From assembly GCF_003113495.2 (NCBI RefSeq), contig NZ_CP084506.1, forward strand, positions 1,116,001 through 1,180,000: a DNA stretch of 64,000 nt, read 5' to 3'. A model generated the notes under the pieces. That model worked only from the letters and a program-made list of their open reading frames with translations, ran no database searches and was not told the origin of the DNA. This DNA is from Edwardsiella tarda ATCC 15947 = NBRC 105688. GTDB lineage: Bacteria > Pseudomonadota > Gammaproteobacteria > Enterobacterales > Enterobacteriaceae. The position numbers were made by a program, and so were the translations under genes. Shown here piece after piece: positions 18,974 to 27,841 of the stretch; the stretch's first letter is position 1, and each line of letters opens with the position of its first letter.

Positions 18974-19528
18974 ATGAAGAAGTCGTTTTACTGCCTGGTG
19001 GCTGGCAGCGCGCTACTGCTGAGCGGGGCGGCGCAGGCGATCAGCGTGAATGGGCAAGCCGGGAAAAACTTCACTAATTTTGAAGCCGGTTTAGGGACCG
19101 AAACTTCGGGCCTGTACTCCACCCTGAACTGGGCGCACAGCGATAACGACGGCGATATCGTTGGCCTGGGTCTGGGATTGGGCATTCCTTTGGGCTCTGC
19201 CATCATCTCTGTTGGCGGTAAGGCCATGTACCTGAATCCGAAGCACAGCGGCGGCGGCAGCGACGATTACGCCGTGGCAATCGGCGGCGGCATCAATCTG
19301 CCGTTGGGGCAGAGCTTTGCCCTGTATGGTTCAGCCTACTACTCGCCGGATTCCCTTTCCAGCGGGATCAAGGACTATACGGAAGCGACCGGCGGCGTGC
19401 GTTGGAACGTGATGCGTCCGTTGAGCGTGGATGTCGGCTATCGTTACGTCAACCTGGCCGGGAAAGACGGTCACCGCGACAACGCCATCGCCGATGGTCC
19501 TTACGTCGGGGTCGGCCTCAGCTTCTGA
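18974..19528 (+). CDS. yfaZ: YfaZ-family outer membrane protein
   Basis: Predicted small outer-membrane beta-barrel, 184 residues (E. coli YfaZ 180). A signal peptide MKKSFYCLVAGSALLL ends at AAQA. The mature part shows alternating hydrophobic strands with Gly-rich turns and closes with YVGVGLSF, a typical C-terminal barrel strand ending in Phe. AAGGAAAA precedes the ATG. Function is unknown. It probably forms its own unit; the next gene is convergent, 59 bases away. Confidence 0.88.
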   Translation: MKKSFYCLVAGSALLLSGAAQAISVNGQAGKNFTNFEAGLGTETSGLYSTLNWAHSDNDGDIVGLGLGLGIPLGSAIISVGGKAMYLNPKHSGGGSDDYAVAIGGGINLPLGQSFALYGSAYYSPDSLSSGIKDYTEATGGVRWNVMRPLSVDVGYRYVNLAGKDGHRDNAIADGPYVGVGLSF

Positions 19529-19587
19529 TGTCTCTCTGGGCGGCGTTTCGCCGCCCTGTTAGCCTTAGCGGGCACTATCGCCTGCGC

Positions 19588-20616
19588 TCAGTACATCAAG
19601 GGTAATCCCAATCCGCGTTTGACCGCCATCAGCGTCTGCTGGCTGACCGCCCGCGCCCGTTCACTTCCCTGACGTAAGATCTGCAATAGCATGGCGGGAT
19701 CGGCGAGAAATTCGGCCCGGCGCTGGCGTATCGGCGCGAGCAATTCCTGTAGGCATCCCTCCAATTCACGCTTGCACTGGCTGTCGCCAAGGCCACCTCG
19801 CCGGTACTGTTCCTTCATTTGCGCCACGCGCTCGGCATCGGGATGGAAGGCATCCAGGTAGGTGAAGACCACGTTACCCTCGACACGTCCCGGATCGCTG
19901 ACACGCAGATGTTGTGGATCGGTATACATGGCGTGTACCGCCGTCTGGATCTGCGCGGGTGTCGCCCCGAGGGGCAGGGCGTTACCCAGCGACTTCGACA
20001 TCTTGGCATTACCGTCGATGCCCGGCAGACGCCCCACCGGGCTGAGAATCGCCTGGCAGGGGCGTAGTACAGGCTGGGGCAGTAGGCTATTCATGCGTTG
20101 CACCAGTTCGTTTGTCTGCTCGAGCATCGGCAGTTGATCGTCGCCGACCGGAATGCGTTCGGCGTTGAAGGCGGTGATATCGGCGGCCTGGCTGACCGGG
20201 TAGAGCAGAAAGCCCGCCGGTAGGCTAGCGCTGAATCCCTTCTGGGCGATCTCCGCCTTGACCGTCGGGTTACGTGCCACCCGGGCCACGCTGACGATGT
20301 TCATATACAGCATGGTCAACTCGGGCAGCGCCGGCAGCGCCGATTGCAGACAGAGGGTGGTGCGGGCGGGGTCGAGACCGACCGCCAGGTAGTCGGCCAT
20401 CACCTGCAGGATATTATCCGCCACCTTCTGCGGATGGCTGCCATTATCGGTCAGCCCTTGGAGATCGGCGATCATCACATACAGCGGGAAGTGGCGTTGC
20501 AAGTCGAGGCGTTGGCGCAGCGAACCGACGTAATGGCCGAGATGCAGCGGCCCGGTGGGGCGATCGCCGCTCAGGCAGACGGGTTGTTGGGCAAGGTTGA
20601 GATCGGTAGATGGCAT
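19588..20616 (-). CDS. trpS: Auxiliary tryptophanyl-tRNA synthetase (second TrpRS type)
   Basis: Class I aminoacyl-tRNA synthetase charging tRNA-Trp, 342 residues. The HIGH-type motif is HLGH at residues 25-28 in TGPLHLGHYVGSL; KMSKS is at 205-209; the tryptophan-site block VGDDQLPMLEQTNELVQRMN is present. The sequence differs strongly from the E. coli housekeeping TrpS (which begins MTKPIVFSGAQPSGEL and lies beside gph), so this looks like the divergent second type, with the housekeeping copy expected elsewhere. GGGAG precedes the ATG at about 8 bases. It lies behind a leader peptide with tandem Trp codons and a terminator hairpin, and downstream of tyrP on the same strand. Confidence 0.92.
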   Translation of the reverse strand: MPSTDLNLAQQPVCLSGDRPTGPLHLGHYVGSLRQRLDLQRHFPLYVMIADLQGLTDNGSHPQKVADNILQVMADYLAVGLDPARTTLCLQSALPALPELTMLYMNIVSVARVARNPTVKAEIAQKGFSASLPAGFLLYPVSQAADITAFNAERIPVGDDQLPMLEQTNELVQRMNSLLPQPVLRPCQAILSPVGRLPGIDGNAKMSKSLGNALPLGATPAQIQTAVHAMYTDPQHLRVSDPGRVEGNVVFTYLDAFHPDAERVAQMKEQYRRGGLGDSQCKRELEGCLQELLAPIRQRRAEFLADPAMLLQILRQGSERARAVSQQTLMAVKRGLGLPLMY

Positions 20617-20662
20617 GGTCGTGCTCCCTTTAAGCGATAAATGCGCCGGAGTGCGACCCGTT

Positions 20663-20695
20663 AAAAAGTATCAAGCCGCCTTCCGGCGGCTTGAT
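20663..20695 (-). terminator. Attenuator terminator (arms 3:4) before trpS
   Basis: On the minus strand the 11-base arm ATCAAGCCGCC (20695-20685) pairs perfectly with GGCGGCTTGAT (20680-20670) around a GGAA tetraloop. Five T follow at 20667-20663. It lies 47 bases before the trpS start, after the leader peptide stop. Confidence 0.9.
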
Positions 20696-20746
20696 GACTG
20701 AGATTAATAATACACAGTAACGTGCCGCCGCGAGATGCGACGCCAC
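20663..20746 (-). promoter_or_regulatory. Tryptophan-sensing transcription attenuator
   Basis: Mutually exclusive hairpins are readable on the minus strand. Arm 1, GTGGCGTCGC (20746-20737), begins at the last base of the first Trp codon and includes the second. It pairs with arm 2, GCGGCGGCAC (20731-20722), with one G-G mismatch and one G-U. The core of arm 2 (CGGCGGC, 20730-20724) can instead pair with GCCGCCG (20690-20684) in arm 3, which would prevent the 3:4 terminator. A ribosome stalled at the Trp codons would cover arm 1 and favour the antiterminator, turning on trpS when charged tRNA-Trp is scarce. The pairing is read directly; the mechanism follows the classic trp-leader model. Confidence 0.85.
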
Positions 20747-20784
20747 CAACCTAACGTGATGTGTAGAGAGACTGTGCTATTCAT
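20704..20784 (-). CDS. Leader peptide with tandem Trp codons
   Basis: A 26-residue reading frame starts at ATG 20784, 17 bases after the tyrP stop, with AAGG at a good distance upstream. It reads MNSTVSLHITLG, then Trp-Trp at residues 13-14 (TGG at 20748-20746 and 20745-20743), then an Arg-rich stretch, and ends with Tyr-Tyr and TAA. Two adjacent Trp codons in 26 are far above chance. Hairpin arm 1 starts at the Trp codons. The peptide is too short for usual gene finders; its role is inferred to be cis-acting. Confidence 0.85.
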   Translation of the reverse strand: MNSTVSLHITLGWWRRISRRHVTVYY

Positions 20785-20801
20785 TCCGTTACCTTACTCG
20801 C

Positions 20802-22019
20802 TTATCCCACCTCGGGCAAGAGCCCGGCGGCGATCGACAGTTGGATGGCGATTACCGCGCCACCACACAGCAATACCAGCCACAGCAGCGGACGTCCGCC
20901 CGCGACGCGGTAGTAAGCGCGTTGCTCGCCGTGACGTCGACGGGTCTGCCAGACCAGTAGCGCGGGGAGCAGCAGGGCCAGTACCGCCAGCGCGATGGCG
21001 GCATAGCCCAGCGCCATGACGAAGCCTTGCGGGTAAAACAGGGCGAAGGCCAGCGGTGGCAGGAAGGTCAAGAGACCGGTCTGCAGACGCCCGCTTGCGT
21101 TACGGCGGCGCTTAAAGAGATCGCCAAGATAATCAAATAACCCAAGGGAGACGCCGAGGAATGAGGTCGCCAGCGCCAGATCGGCGAACAGATGTACCGC
21201 CAGCTCGACGTGCGGGGTGGCCACCACGGCACGCACCGATTGCAACAGGCCATTTAACCCGGCATGGCTGGCCATCAGACCGAGGAAGGTGGTGTTGCTG
21301 ATGCTGCCCAGGGTGGCTAACTGCCAGAAGATGTAGGCTAACAGTGGGATGGCGCTGCCGACGATAAAGATCAGCCGCAGGCGACGCATATCCCCCTTCA
21401 TATAGCTGACGATGCTCGGGACGCTGCCGTGGAAGCCAAACGAGGTGAAGATCACGGGAATGGCGGAGAGCGCTAACCCCTTCTCCAGCGGTAGGCTGAG
21501 CAGGTTGGTGGCGCGAATATGCGGCATCATCAGCGTCAGCATGACCACCAGCAGGATGATCTTGGCACTGAACAGCAGGCGATTGAACAGATCGACGGAG
21601 TGGGTGCCGACGCAGACGATGGTGCCGCCGACCAAGGTAAAGAGCAACACGCCGAGCAGGGGGGAGACCGGCAGCGCCAGCCATTGCTCCAGGCTGGCGG
21701 CGAGCAACTCACCGGCGCCACTGATATAGGCGGCGGTGAGGGCATACATTAGAAACAGCATGCTGATACCAGCCAGCCACTGGCCGGGGCGCCCGAGGTA
21801 ACGGCGAGCCAGGGTGCCTAATCCCTCATCGGCCGGCGCGTGTTGATAGACCTCAACCATCAATAGCGCGGTGTAGCACATCAGTGCCCATAGCCCGATG
21901 AGCATCACCAGGGTCGTACTAAAACCGACGCCGGCGGCGGCCAAAGGCATCGCCAACATCCCTGCGCCGATCGTGGTACCTGCCACGATAAAAATACTGC
22001 CAATAGTCCGATTCTTCAC
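20802..22019 (-). CDS. tyrP: Tyrosine-specific permease TyrP
   Basis: Proton-coupled tyrosine transporter of the hydroxy/aromatic amino acid permease family, inner membrane, 405 residues (E. coli 403), with eleven expected helices. The N-terminus [20 protein letters not shown] and the block [20 protein letters not shown] are nearly those of E. coli TyrP, separating it from Mtr and TnaB. It starts with GTG behind AGAGGA. A good TyrR box lies about 90 bases upstream. The leader peptide and attenuator of trpS follow immediately after its stop, so read-through transcription would link the two genes. Confidence 0.94.
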   Translation of the reverse strand: MKNRTIGSIFIVAGTTIGAGMLAMPLAAAGVGFSTTLVMLIGLWALMCYTALLMVEVYQHAPADEGLGTLARRYLGRPGQWLAGISMLFLMYALTAAYISGAGELLAASLEQWLALPVSPLLGVLLFTLVGGTIVCVGTHSVDLFNRLLFSAKIILLVVMLTLMMPHIRATNLLSLPLEKGLALSAIPVIFTSFGFHGSVPSIVSYMKGDMRRLRLIFIVGSAIPLLAYIFWQLATLGSISNTTFLGLMASHAGLNGLLQSVRAVVATPHVELAVHLFADLALATSFLGVSLGLFDYLGDLFKRRRNASGRLQTGLLTFLPPLAFALFYPQGFVMALGYAAIALAVLALLLPALLVWQTRRRHGEQRAYYRVAGGRPLLWLVLLCGGAVIAIQLSIAAGLLPEVG

Positions 22020-22096
22020 GCTTTCCTCTGCTTTACTGCTCCAGGGAGTTATTTCAGCGCAGCGTACGGGAAATTATTATCGTCGTCAAATCGGCG

Positions 22097-22124
22097 TTAC
22101 ATTATATGTAATGATAACTTTACA
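22097..22124 (-). promoter_or_regulatory. TyrR boxes upstream of tyrP
   Basis: TGTAATGATAACTTTACA at 22107-22124 matches the TyrR box TGTAAA-N6-TTTACA with one mismatch. It overlaps a second perfect dyad, TTACAT-TAT-ATGTAA, at 22097-22111. In E. coli, TyrR acts at a strong and a weak box upstream of tyrP. Confidence 0.75.
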
Positions 22125-22237
22125 TGCTCCATTGGGGTAATGTTTTATTGGCACTCTCGGGAGCAAATCATGGGGCGGCCATTGTCACCTGCGAGCGCAC
22201 TTCTTAAAGTGGGCTAGAGCCTAAAACGGAGTGGACT

Positions 22238-23440
22238 ATGTTACGAGTTGAGATGCTGAGCAGCGGTGATGAGGTGCTACATGGACAGATCCTAGACAGC
22301 AACGCGGCCTGGCTGGGGCGTTGGTTATTCGATCATGGCCTACCGTTAAGCGAACGCGCCACGGTAGGGGATGAGATCGGTGCGCTATGCGCCGCCATTG
22401 ACGCGGCCAGTCGCCGAGCACAGGTGCTGATCGTCAACGGTGGGTTGGGGCCGACCAGCGATGATCTGACGACGCAGGCGGCGGCCCGGGTGGCGAATCT
22501 GCCGCTGGTCGAGGATGAGGCGTGGTTGGCGTGGATGCAGGATTGGTTCGCGCAACGCGGTCGACCGATGGCCGAGAGTAACCGTAAGCAGGCGTTGTTG
22601 CCCGCCGGGGCGGAGCGCCTCGATAACCCGATCGGCACCGCCTGCGGTTTTTCCTTGAACTTGCATGATTGTATTGTTTTCTTTACGCCTGGCGTGCCGA
22701 GTGAGTTTTACCAGATGGTCGAGCAGCAGATCATGCCGCGTTTACAGCGGCGTTTCGCGTTGCCCGCGCCGCCGCTCTGTCTGCGCCTGACCACCTTTGG
22801 CCGTAGCGAGAGCAGCCTGGCCGAGCAGTTAGATGGGCTGAGCCTGCCCGCCGATTGTCGGCTCGGTTACCGTTCGGCGGCGCCGATCATCGAGTTGAAG
22901 TTGACCGGACCCGCCGCGCAGGCGGCGGCGATGAAGGCGAGCTGGGCGCAGGTACGCGCCTTGGTGGCGCCGAATCTGTTGTATGAGGGCGAGCAGAGTG
23001 TGGCGCGACGTGCCAGCGAGGCCTTACGCCAGGCCGGGATGCGGATGGCGCTCAGTGAGCAATTCAGCGCGGGCATGATCCATGGTTGGCTGCGCGCGGC
23101 GGATGCGCCGTTGGCCGACGGCGAGTTGCTGGCGGCGGGGGGACATCCCACCTTGTCGCAGGTGATGGGGCGCGCGCGCGAGTTAGCCGCTCGCAGTGGG
23201 GCGGCGCTGACGCTGGCCAGCGGCGAGCTGCTGGCGGGGCAATTGACCCTGGCGCTGCATACGCCACAGGGGAGTTACGGCCAGACGCTGCGTTATGCCG
23301 CCGCCCATCATAGCCAGACGCTGCGCCGTGAGGTGTGCGCTACCCTCGCCTTGGATATGGTGTGTCGCTACTTGGATGGTGCCTCGCCGTTCGGTGAGTA
23401 TGAGTGGCCGACTCGCCTAGCCTGCGAGCATGCCGCCTAA
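22238..23440 (+). CDS. yfaY: CinA-like protein YfaY
   Basis: Two-domain CinA-family protein, 400 residues, as in E. coli YfaY. The N-terminal molybdopterin-binding-like domain, associated in CinA with NMN or ADP-ribose hydrolysis, shows [27 protein letters not shown] and [10 protein letters not shown]. The C-terminal domain corresponds to the PncC nicotinamide-nucleotide deamidase. Its expected catalytic ExxTGG stretch is degenerate here (EQFSAGM), so deamidase activity is doubtful. The stop overlaps that of convergent ybhK by 4 bases. Confidence 0.85.
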   Translation: MLRVEMLSSGDEVLHGQILDSNAAWLGRWLFDHGLPLSERATVGDEIGALCAAIDAASRRAQVLIVNGGLGPTSDDLTTQAAARVANLPLVEDEAWLAWMQDWFAQRGRPMAESNRKQALLPAGAERLDNPIGTACGFSLNLHDCIVFFTPGVPSEFYQMVEQQIMPRLQRRFALPAPPLCLRLTTFGRSESSLAEQLDGLSLPADCRLGYRSAAPIIELKLTGPAAQAAAMKASWAQVRALVAPNLLYEGEQSVARRASEALRQAGMRMALSEQFSAGMIHGWLRAADAPLADGELLAAGGHPTLSQVMGRARELAARSGAALTLASGELLAGQLTLALHTPQGSYGQTLRYAAAHHSQTLRREVCATLALDMVCRYLDGASPFGEYEWPTRLACEHAA

Positions 23441-24345
23441 CCCAGTTGTTGCAGTACCCGCTCGATGGCCGTGTGCAGGCGCCCACGGTCATGGCGGTAG
23501 GGAATGTCGTCGGCGGCCAGCACGCCCTGTACGACACAACAGGGCGCCGCCAGGTCGTGTGTGTCGGTTTGTGGGCCGACGATGACGGCGTCGATCGCGC
23601 GTCCGCCCAGCGCCGCCTTCATGTGCTGTAACTTCTCAACCAGCCGCAATTGCCCGGCGGGGCTATGTTCACGCGCCAGATTTCCGATGTAGACCAGCGG
23701 CGCGCGACTGCGACGTAGCGCCTGGCTCAATTCATCGACCAGCAGGATCGGCATCAGGCTGGTGAGATAGCTGCCGGGGCCGATCAGGATCAGGTCGGCG
23801 CGTGCGATGGCCTCCACCGCCTCGCGGGTGGCGGTGACGGCGGGGGAAAGCTGCAGTTGGCGCGGCATCCGCGTCAGTTGGTCGATGTTAACCTCGCCAT
23901 GGACGGGGAGACCATCGTCATCGATGGCACAGAGATCGGTGGCATGCTCCGACATGGGGATCAGTTGGGCATCGACCTTCAACAGGCTACGGATCAGGTT
24001 GATGGCCTCCAGGGGACGCACGCTCAGGTGGTCCAACGCCTTGAGCATCAGGTTGCCCAGGTTGTGGCCAGCCAGCTCGCCATTACCCGCGAAACGGTAC
24101 TCGAACATCGCCGAGGCGACGCTGGGCTCGGTGATCAGCTGATTGAGGCAGTTACGCATATCTCCCCAGGCGATCCCCCCCTCATCACGGCGGATGCGTC
24201 CGGTCGAACCGCCGTTATCGGTGGTGGTGACGATGCCGGTCAGGCGAGGACCGAGGGAACAGAGGGCCGACATGACGCGGCCCAGTCCGTGGCCGCCGCC
24301 GAGGGCGACGACGCAATCCAGGTCGGCCAGAGTACGGTTTCGCAT
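23437..24345 (-). CDS. ybhK: Gluconeogenesis factor-like protein YbhK (YvcK family)
   Basis: CofD/YvcK-family protein, 302 residues, as in E. coli YbhK. The Rossmann-like [26 protein letters not shown] and NLMLKAL segments are conserved; in YvcK homologues this fold binds UDP-sugars and supports growth on gluconeogenic carbon and cell-wall integrity. AAGGAG precedes the ATG at 4 bases. It lies divergent from moaA, the same neighbourhood as in E. coli. Confidence 0.9.
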   Translation of the reverse strand: MRNRTLADLDCVVALGGGHGLGRVMSALCSLGPRLTGIVTTTDNGGSTGRIRRDEGGIAWGDMRNCLNQLITEPSVASAMFEYRFAGNGELAGHNLGNLMLKALDHLSVRPLEAINLIRSLLKVDAQLIPMSEHATDLCAIDDDGLPVHGEVNIDQLTRMPRQLQLSPAVTATREAVEAIARADLILIGPGSYLTSLMPILLVDELSQALRRSRAPLVYIGNLAREHSPAGQLRLVEKLQHMKAALGGRAIDAVIVGPQTDTHDLAAPCCVVQGVLAADDIPYRHDRGRLHTAIERVLQQLG

Positions 24346-24494
24346 AAGGCTCCTTGTTGAGGCGCTGGCGCAGAGGGCGCCTAAGATAGCGGATTGGCGT
24401 CAAAAAGGCGATGCGAGGCGTCCGGGGCGTGATATGTATCAATTGCAAGCGGCGCTAATTTGATTACTATGTGCAGTAACTTACTGAGATATAA

Positions 24495-24520
24495 GCGTTA
24501 TATCTTTATGTATATAACGC
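24495..24520 (+). promoter_or_regulatory. ModE binding site
   Basis: Perfect 9-base arms GCGTTATAT and ATATAACGC separated by 8 bases match the ModE operator pattern CGTTATAT-N7-TATATAACG. In E. coli molybdate-bound ModE activates moaA from an upstream site; this one lies about 280 bases before the moaA start. Confidence 0.85.
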
Positions 24521-24675
24521 TGGCCACGGTAGATGTCCCGAAGGACAATGCCGGGGTCGATTGCCGGTGATGTTTCGTGGTGGTCGCTGTGATGGGCGAT
24601 GCAGCGCGCGGCGTGACGGCAATGGCCGCGACGGTAGGATGCCTTGGGCGTCGCCGGCGCGACTTCTTTGAACTC

Positions 24676-24789
24676 CGAGCCATGGTGCCTAAGTCCACGC
24701 AGTCGGCGGGATACGGTGCCTTGGCCGTGGCCTTGCGCCACCAGGGTATCAGGTAGAAATGCCGGTGCCTCCCGACTTGGAAAGGTGTT
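24676..24789 (+). ncRNA. Moco riboswitch (moaA leader)
   Basis: The leader contains GATACGGTGCCTTGGCCGTG, a GCCACCAGGG block, then GCCTCCCGACTTGGAAAGGTG ending at the moaA start. These match the E. coli moaA Moco RNA nearly base for base in the conserved positions. The closing strand includes the AAAGG ribosome binding site, consistent with translational repression when molybdenum cofactor is plentiful. The 5' boundary is approximate. Confidence 0.87.
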
Positions 24790-24790
24790 T

Positions 24791-25780
24791 ATGAGCTCCC
24801 AATTAACCGACGCTTTTGCGCGCAAGTTCTATTATCTGCGCCTCTCTGTCACCGATGTTTGCAACTTTCGTTGCACCTACTGCCTGCCGGACGGTTATCG
24901 CCCGGCCAGCCACGAGGCGAAGCGTTTCCTGTCGCTGGATGAGATCCGTCGGGTCAGTCGAGCCTTCGCCGCGCTGGGTACCGAGAAGGTGCGTCTAACG
25001 GGGGGAGAGCCCACGCTGCGTCGCGACTTCTGCGACATCATCGCCGCCGTGCGTGAGAATCCGGGCATTAAAACCCTGGCGGTGACCACCAATGGTTATC
25101 GCATGGCGCGTGATGTGGCCGCTTGGCGTCAGGCGGGGCTGAGCGCGATCAACGTCAGTGTCGACAGCCTGGACGCGCGGCAGTTCCATGCCATCACCGG
25201 CGAGGATCGTTTTGCCCAGGTGATGGCGGGTATCGACGCCGCCTTCGCGGCGGGTTTCGAGCGCATCAAGGTGAATACCGTGCTGATGCGTGACGTGAAC
25301 GATCAGAGCCTCAACGCCTTCCTGCACTGGATCCGCCATCGTCCGATTCAGATGCGCTTCATCGAGTTGATGGAGACCGGCGAGGGCAGCGATCTGTTCC
25401 GCCGTCATCACGTCTCGGGGGAGCTGATCCGCCGTCAACTGCTGGCCGCCGGCTGGCAGCGCCGCTTGCCCGGGCGGAGCGATGGTCCGGCTCAGGTATT
25501 CTGGCACCCGGACTACCAGGGCGAGGTCGGTCTGATCATGCCCTACGAGAAAAACTTCTGCGCCAGCTGCAACCGGCTGCGGGTCTCCGCACTCGGCAAC
25601 CTGCATCTGTGCCTGTTCGGTGAGCAGGGGATGACGCTGCGCGATCTGCTGCAGCAGGATGCGCAGCTACCGGCGCTACAGGCACGCATCGCCGCCGCCC
25701 TGCAGCACAAGCGGGAGCGCCATTTCCTGCACCAGGGCGATAGCGGGCATACCCAGAATCTCTCTTTCATCGGCGGCTAG
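24791..25780 (+). CDS. moaA: GTP 3',8-cyclase MoaA
   Basis: Radical SAM enzyme for the first step of molybdenum cofactor synthesis, 329 residues, the E. coli length. The SAM cluster motif CNFRCTYC supplies Cys24, Cys28 and Cys31. The second GTP-binding cluster is in CASCNRLRV with a following Cys. The C-terminal Gly-Gly (SFIGG) needed for activity is intact. The start ATG lies directly after the Moco riboswitch. moaC follows after 37 bases; moaB, which sits between them in E. coli, is absent. Confidence 0.97.
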   Translation: MSSQLTDAFARKFYYLRLSVTDVCNFRCTYCLPDGYRPASHEAKRFLSLDEIRRVSRAFAALGTEKVRLTGGEPTLRRDFCDIIAAVRENPGIKTLAVTTNGYRMARDVAAWRQAGLSAINVSVDSLDARQFHAITGEDRFAQVMAGIDAAFAAGFERIKVNTVLMRDVNDQSLNAFLHWIRHRPIQMRFIELMETGEGSDLFRRHHVSGELIRRQLLAAGWQRRLPGRSDGPAQVFWHPDYQGEVGLIMPYEKNFCASCNRLRVSALGNLHLCLFGEQGMTLRDLLQQDAQLPALQARIAAALQHKRERHFLHQGDSGHTQNLSFIGG

Positions 25781-25817
25781 CCCGCCGGTTCGGCCAATCC
25801 GGAATAGCGAAAAACTT

Positions 25818-26303
25818 ATGAGCCAGTTAACCCATATCAACGCGGCCGGCGAAGCGCACATGGTCGACGTCTCCGCCAAGGCGGAGACGGTACGCGAAGC
25901 GCGCGCCGAAGCTTACGTCACCATGCGCCCCGACACCCTGGCGATGATCATCGACGGTAAACACCCGAAGGGGGATGTGTTCGCCACCGCACGCATCGCC
26001 GGTATTCAGGCCGCCAAGAGCACCTGGCAGCTGATCCCGCTCTGCCATCCGTTGTTACTGAGCAAGGTGGAGGTGACGCTGAGCGTCGAACCGGCGCACC
26101 ATCGCGTGCGCATCGAGACCTGTTGCCGCCTGTGTGGCAAGACCGGGGTAGAGATGGAGGCGTTGAGCGCCGCCTCGGTAGCGGCCCTGACGATTTACGA
26201 CATGTGTAAAGCGGTCCAGAAAGATATGGTGATCGGGCCGGTGCGCCTGTTGGCCAAGAGCGGCGGTAAGTCGGGCGATTTTCGTGTCGAGGAGGCGCAA
26301 TGA
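25818..26303 (+). CDS. moaC: Cyclic pyranopterin monophosphate synthase MoaC
   Basis: Converts 3',8-cyclo-H2GTP to cyclic pyranopterin monophosphate. It has 161 residues, like E. coli. ATG 25818 ([20 protein letters not shown]) matches the E. coli N-terminus exactly; an in-frame upstream extension overlaps moaA and is rejected. Conserved blocks are [30 protein letters not shown] and KSGGKSGDF. The ribosome binding site is weak. It overlaps moaD by 4 bases. Confidence 0.97.
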   Translation: MSQLTHINAAGEAHMVDVSAKAETVREARAEAYVTMRPDTLAMIIDGKHPKGDVFATARIAGIQAAKSTWQLIPLCHPLLLSKVEVTLSVEPAHHRVRIETCCRLCGKTGVEMEALSAASVAALTIYDMCKAVQKDMVIGPVRLLAKSGGKSGDFRVEEAQ

Positions 26304-26542
26304 TCCAAGTGCTATTTTTTGCTCAGGTACGTGAACTGACCGGCTGTGCCCAGTTAGCGTGTGAGGCCTGTCAGGATGTGGAGACCCTGCGCCGACAGTT
26401 GATCCAGCACGGTGATAAGTGGGCCCTGGCGTTGGAGTCGGGTAAGCTGCTGGCCGCCGTCAACCAGACCATGGTCTCCTTCGACCATCCGTTGCAGGAT
26501 GGCGACGAGGTGGCCTTCTTCCCCCCCGTCACCGGAGGCTGA
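26300..26542 (+). CDS. moaD: Molybdopterin synthase sulfur carrier MoaD
   Basis: Ubiquitin-fold small subunit of molybdopterin synthase, 80 residues. The terminal Gly-Gly (VTGG) is the site of thiocarboxylation by MoeB. GGAGG lies 5 bases before the ATG, which overlaps the moaC stop. The moaD end itself contains the GGAGG of moaE. Confidence 0.95.
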   Translation: MIQVLFFAQVRELTGCAQLACEACQDVETLRRQLIQHGDKWALALESGKLLAAVNQTMVSFDHPLQDGDEVAFFPPVTGG

Positions 26543-26543
26543 G

Positions 26544-26996
26544 ATGACACAGAGTCGGATCGTCGTCAACACGGCACACTTTGCGGTCGCCGATGAGTAT
26601 TCGTGGCTGGCGCAGTGCGATGAGGATGGCGCGGTGGTGACCTTCACCGGCAAGGTGCGCAACCATAACCTGGGGGATGACGTCAGTGCGCTGACGCTAG
26701 AGCACTATCCGGGGATGACGGAGAAGGCGCTGGCGCAGATCGTCGAGCAGGCGCGCGCCCGCTGGCCGTTGGGACGGGTGTCCGTGTACCACCGTATTGG
26801 TCCGATGCAGCCCGGCGAGGAGATCGTCTTCGTCGGCGTGACCAGCGCCCATCGCGGCATGGCCTTCCAGGCGGCGGAGTTCATCATGGATTATCTGAAG
26901 ACGCGTGCGCCCTTCTGGAAGCGCGAGGCCTCGAATGGCCACGAGCGTTGGGTCGATGCCCGCGATAGCGACCGTCAAGCCGCCGAGCGCTGGTAA
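26544..26996 (+). CDS. moaE: Molybdopterin synthase catalytic subunit MoaE
   Basis: Large subunit that inserts dithiolene sulfur into precursor Z using MoaD thiocarboxylate. It has 150 residues, equal to E. coli. Conserved blocks are FTGKVRNHNLGDDV, LEHYPGMTEK, VYHRIGPMQPGE, and the active-site Lys region APFWKRE. ATG 26544 follows the moaD stop by one base with GGAGG upstream; this corrects a longer frame that would overlap moaD. Confidence 0.96.
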   Translation: MTQSRIVVNTAHFAVADEYSWLAQCDEDGAVVTFTGKVRNHNLGDDVSALTLEHYPGMTEKALAQIVEQARARWPLGRVSVYHRIGPMQPGEEIVFVGVTSAHRGMAFQAAEFIMDYLKTRAPFWKREASNGHERWVDARDSDRQAAERW

Positions 26997-27086
26997 GCAT
27001 ACACCCCGCGTGCCAGGGACGTGGATTTCCCGCCAGGGCTAGCCTATAACTGTTGTGATCATCCGTAGACAAAAGGAGTCGGGATC

Positions 27087-27671
27087 ATGGCAGTCATCGT
27101 TATGGTGTATCACAGCGGTTACGGGCATACCGCCCGCGCCGCCGAGGCGGTCGCGCAAGGGGCGCAAGGCATCGACGGCGTGCAGATCACACTGCTGCCG
27201 ATCGACAGCGAGGGCAATCTGCCCGAGCACGGCTGGGAGCAGTTAGCGGCGGCCGATGCCATCATCATGGGCTCGCCGACCTATATGGGTGGGCCCTCCT
27301 GGCAGTTCAAGAAGTTCGCCGACGCATCCTCTAAACCCTGGTTCACTCAGCAGTGGCGCGACAAGCTGTTCGCCGGGTTTACCAACTCCGCCAGCATGAA
27401 CGGCGACAAGCTCTCTACCCTGGATTACCTGTTCCATCTGTCGCAGCAACATGGCGGCGTGTGGGTCGGCATGGGTATGTTGCCAGCCAACAGCAAGGCG
27501 GCACAACGTAATGATGTGAACTATATCGCCGGTTTCTCTGGGCTGATGACCGTCTCCCCCTCCGACGCGACGCCGGATGAGGCGCCATTGCCGGGCGATC
27601 TGGAGACGGCGCGGCGTTTCGGTGCGCGGGTGGCCACGCTGGCTGTGCGTTGGGGCGGCGCGGCATCATAA
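27087..27671 (+). CDS. Flavodoxin-fold NAD(P)H oxidoreductase-like protein
   Basis: Flavodoxin/WrbA-type protein, 194 residues. The N-terminal FMN phosphate loop is YHSGYGHTARAAEAV (about residues 8-22), and the flavin-contact block MGSPTYMGGPSWQFKKFADASS follows. It resembles WrbA in fold and length but differs throughout, so the WrbA symbol is not used. AAAGGAG precedes the ATG at 9 bases. It is probably transcribed alone or by read-through from moaE, 90 bases upstream. Confidence 0.8.
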   Translation: MAVIVMVYHSGYGHTARAAEAVAQGAQGIDGVQITLLPIDSEGNLPEHGWEQLAAADAIIMGSPTYMGGPSWQFKKFADASSKPWFTQQWRDKLFAGFTNSASMNGDKLSTLDYLFHLSQQHGGVWVGMGMLPANSKAAQRNDVNYIAGFSGLMTVSPSDATPDEAPLPGDLETARRFGARVATLAVRWGGAAS

Positions 27672-27686
27672 GCGTAAGCCTGGCTG

Positions 27687-27716
27687 TACGCCGCCCGGCT
27701 AGTGCCTGGCGGCGTA
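27687..27716 (+). repeat. Hairpin after the flavodoxin-like gene
   Basis: TACGCCGCC at 27687-27695 pairs with GGCGGCGTA at 27708-27716 around a 12-base loop. There is no strong T-run, so a terminator role is only possible. Confidence 0.45.
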
Positions 27717-27841
27717 TGACGTGATTGTTTGAGCGAGATCGCATTTTTTTATGTTAGGCTTAGAGGCGTTAATCTAGGCGGTTCGCAGTGTCTATCGCCT
27801 GCGGACACGATTTTTTCGTATGCATTATCAAGGGGCATTCC

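Larger units (their letters stand above)
24346..24790. other. ybhK-moaA regulatory region
   Basis: A 445-bp region that carries the ModE box at 24495-24520 and the Moco riboswitch at about 24676-24789. The part in between should hold the moaA promoter. No protein gene is seen. Confidence 0.7.

Noticed and set aside
20707..20712. Tyr-Tyr codons at the end of the trpS leader as a tyrosine sensor
   Set aside because: A ribosome stalled there would cover arm 2 and favour termination, so the geometry does not fit antitermination.
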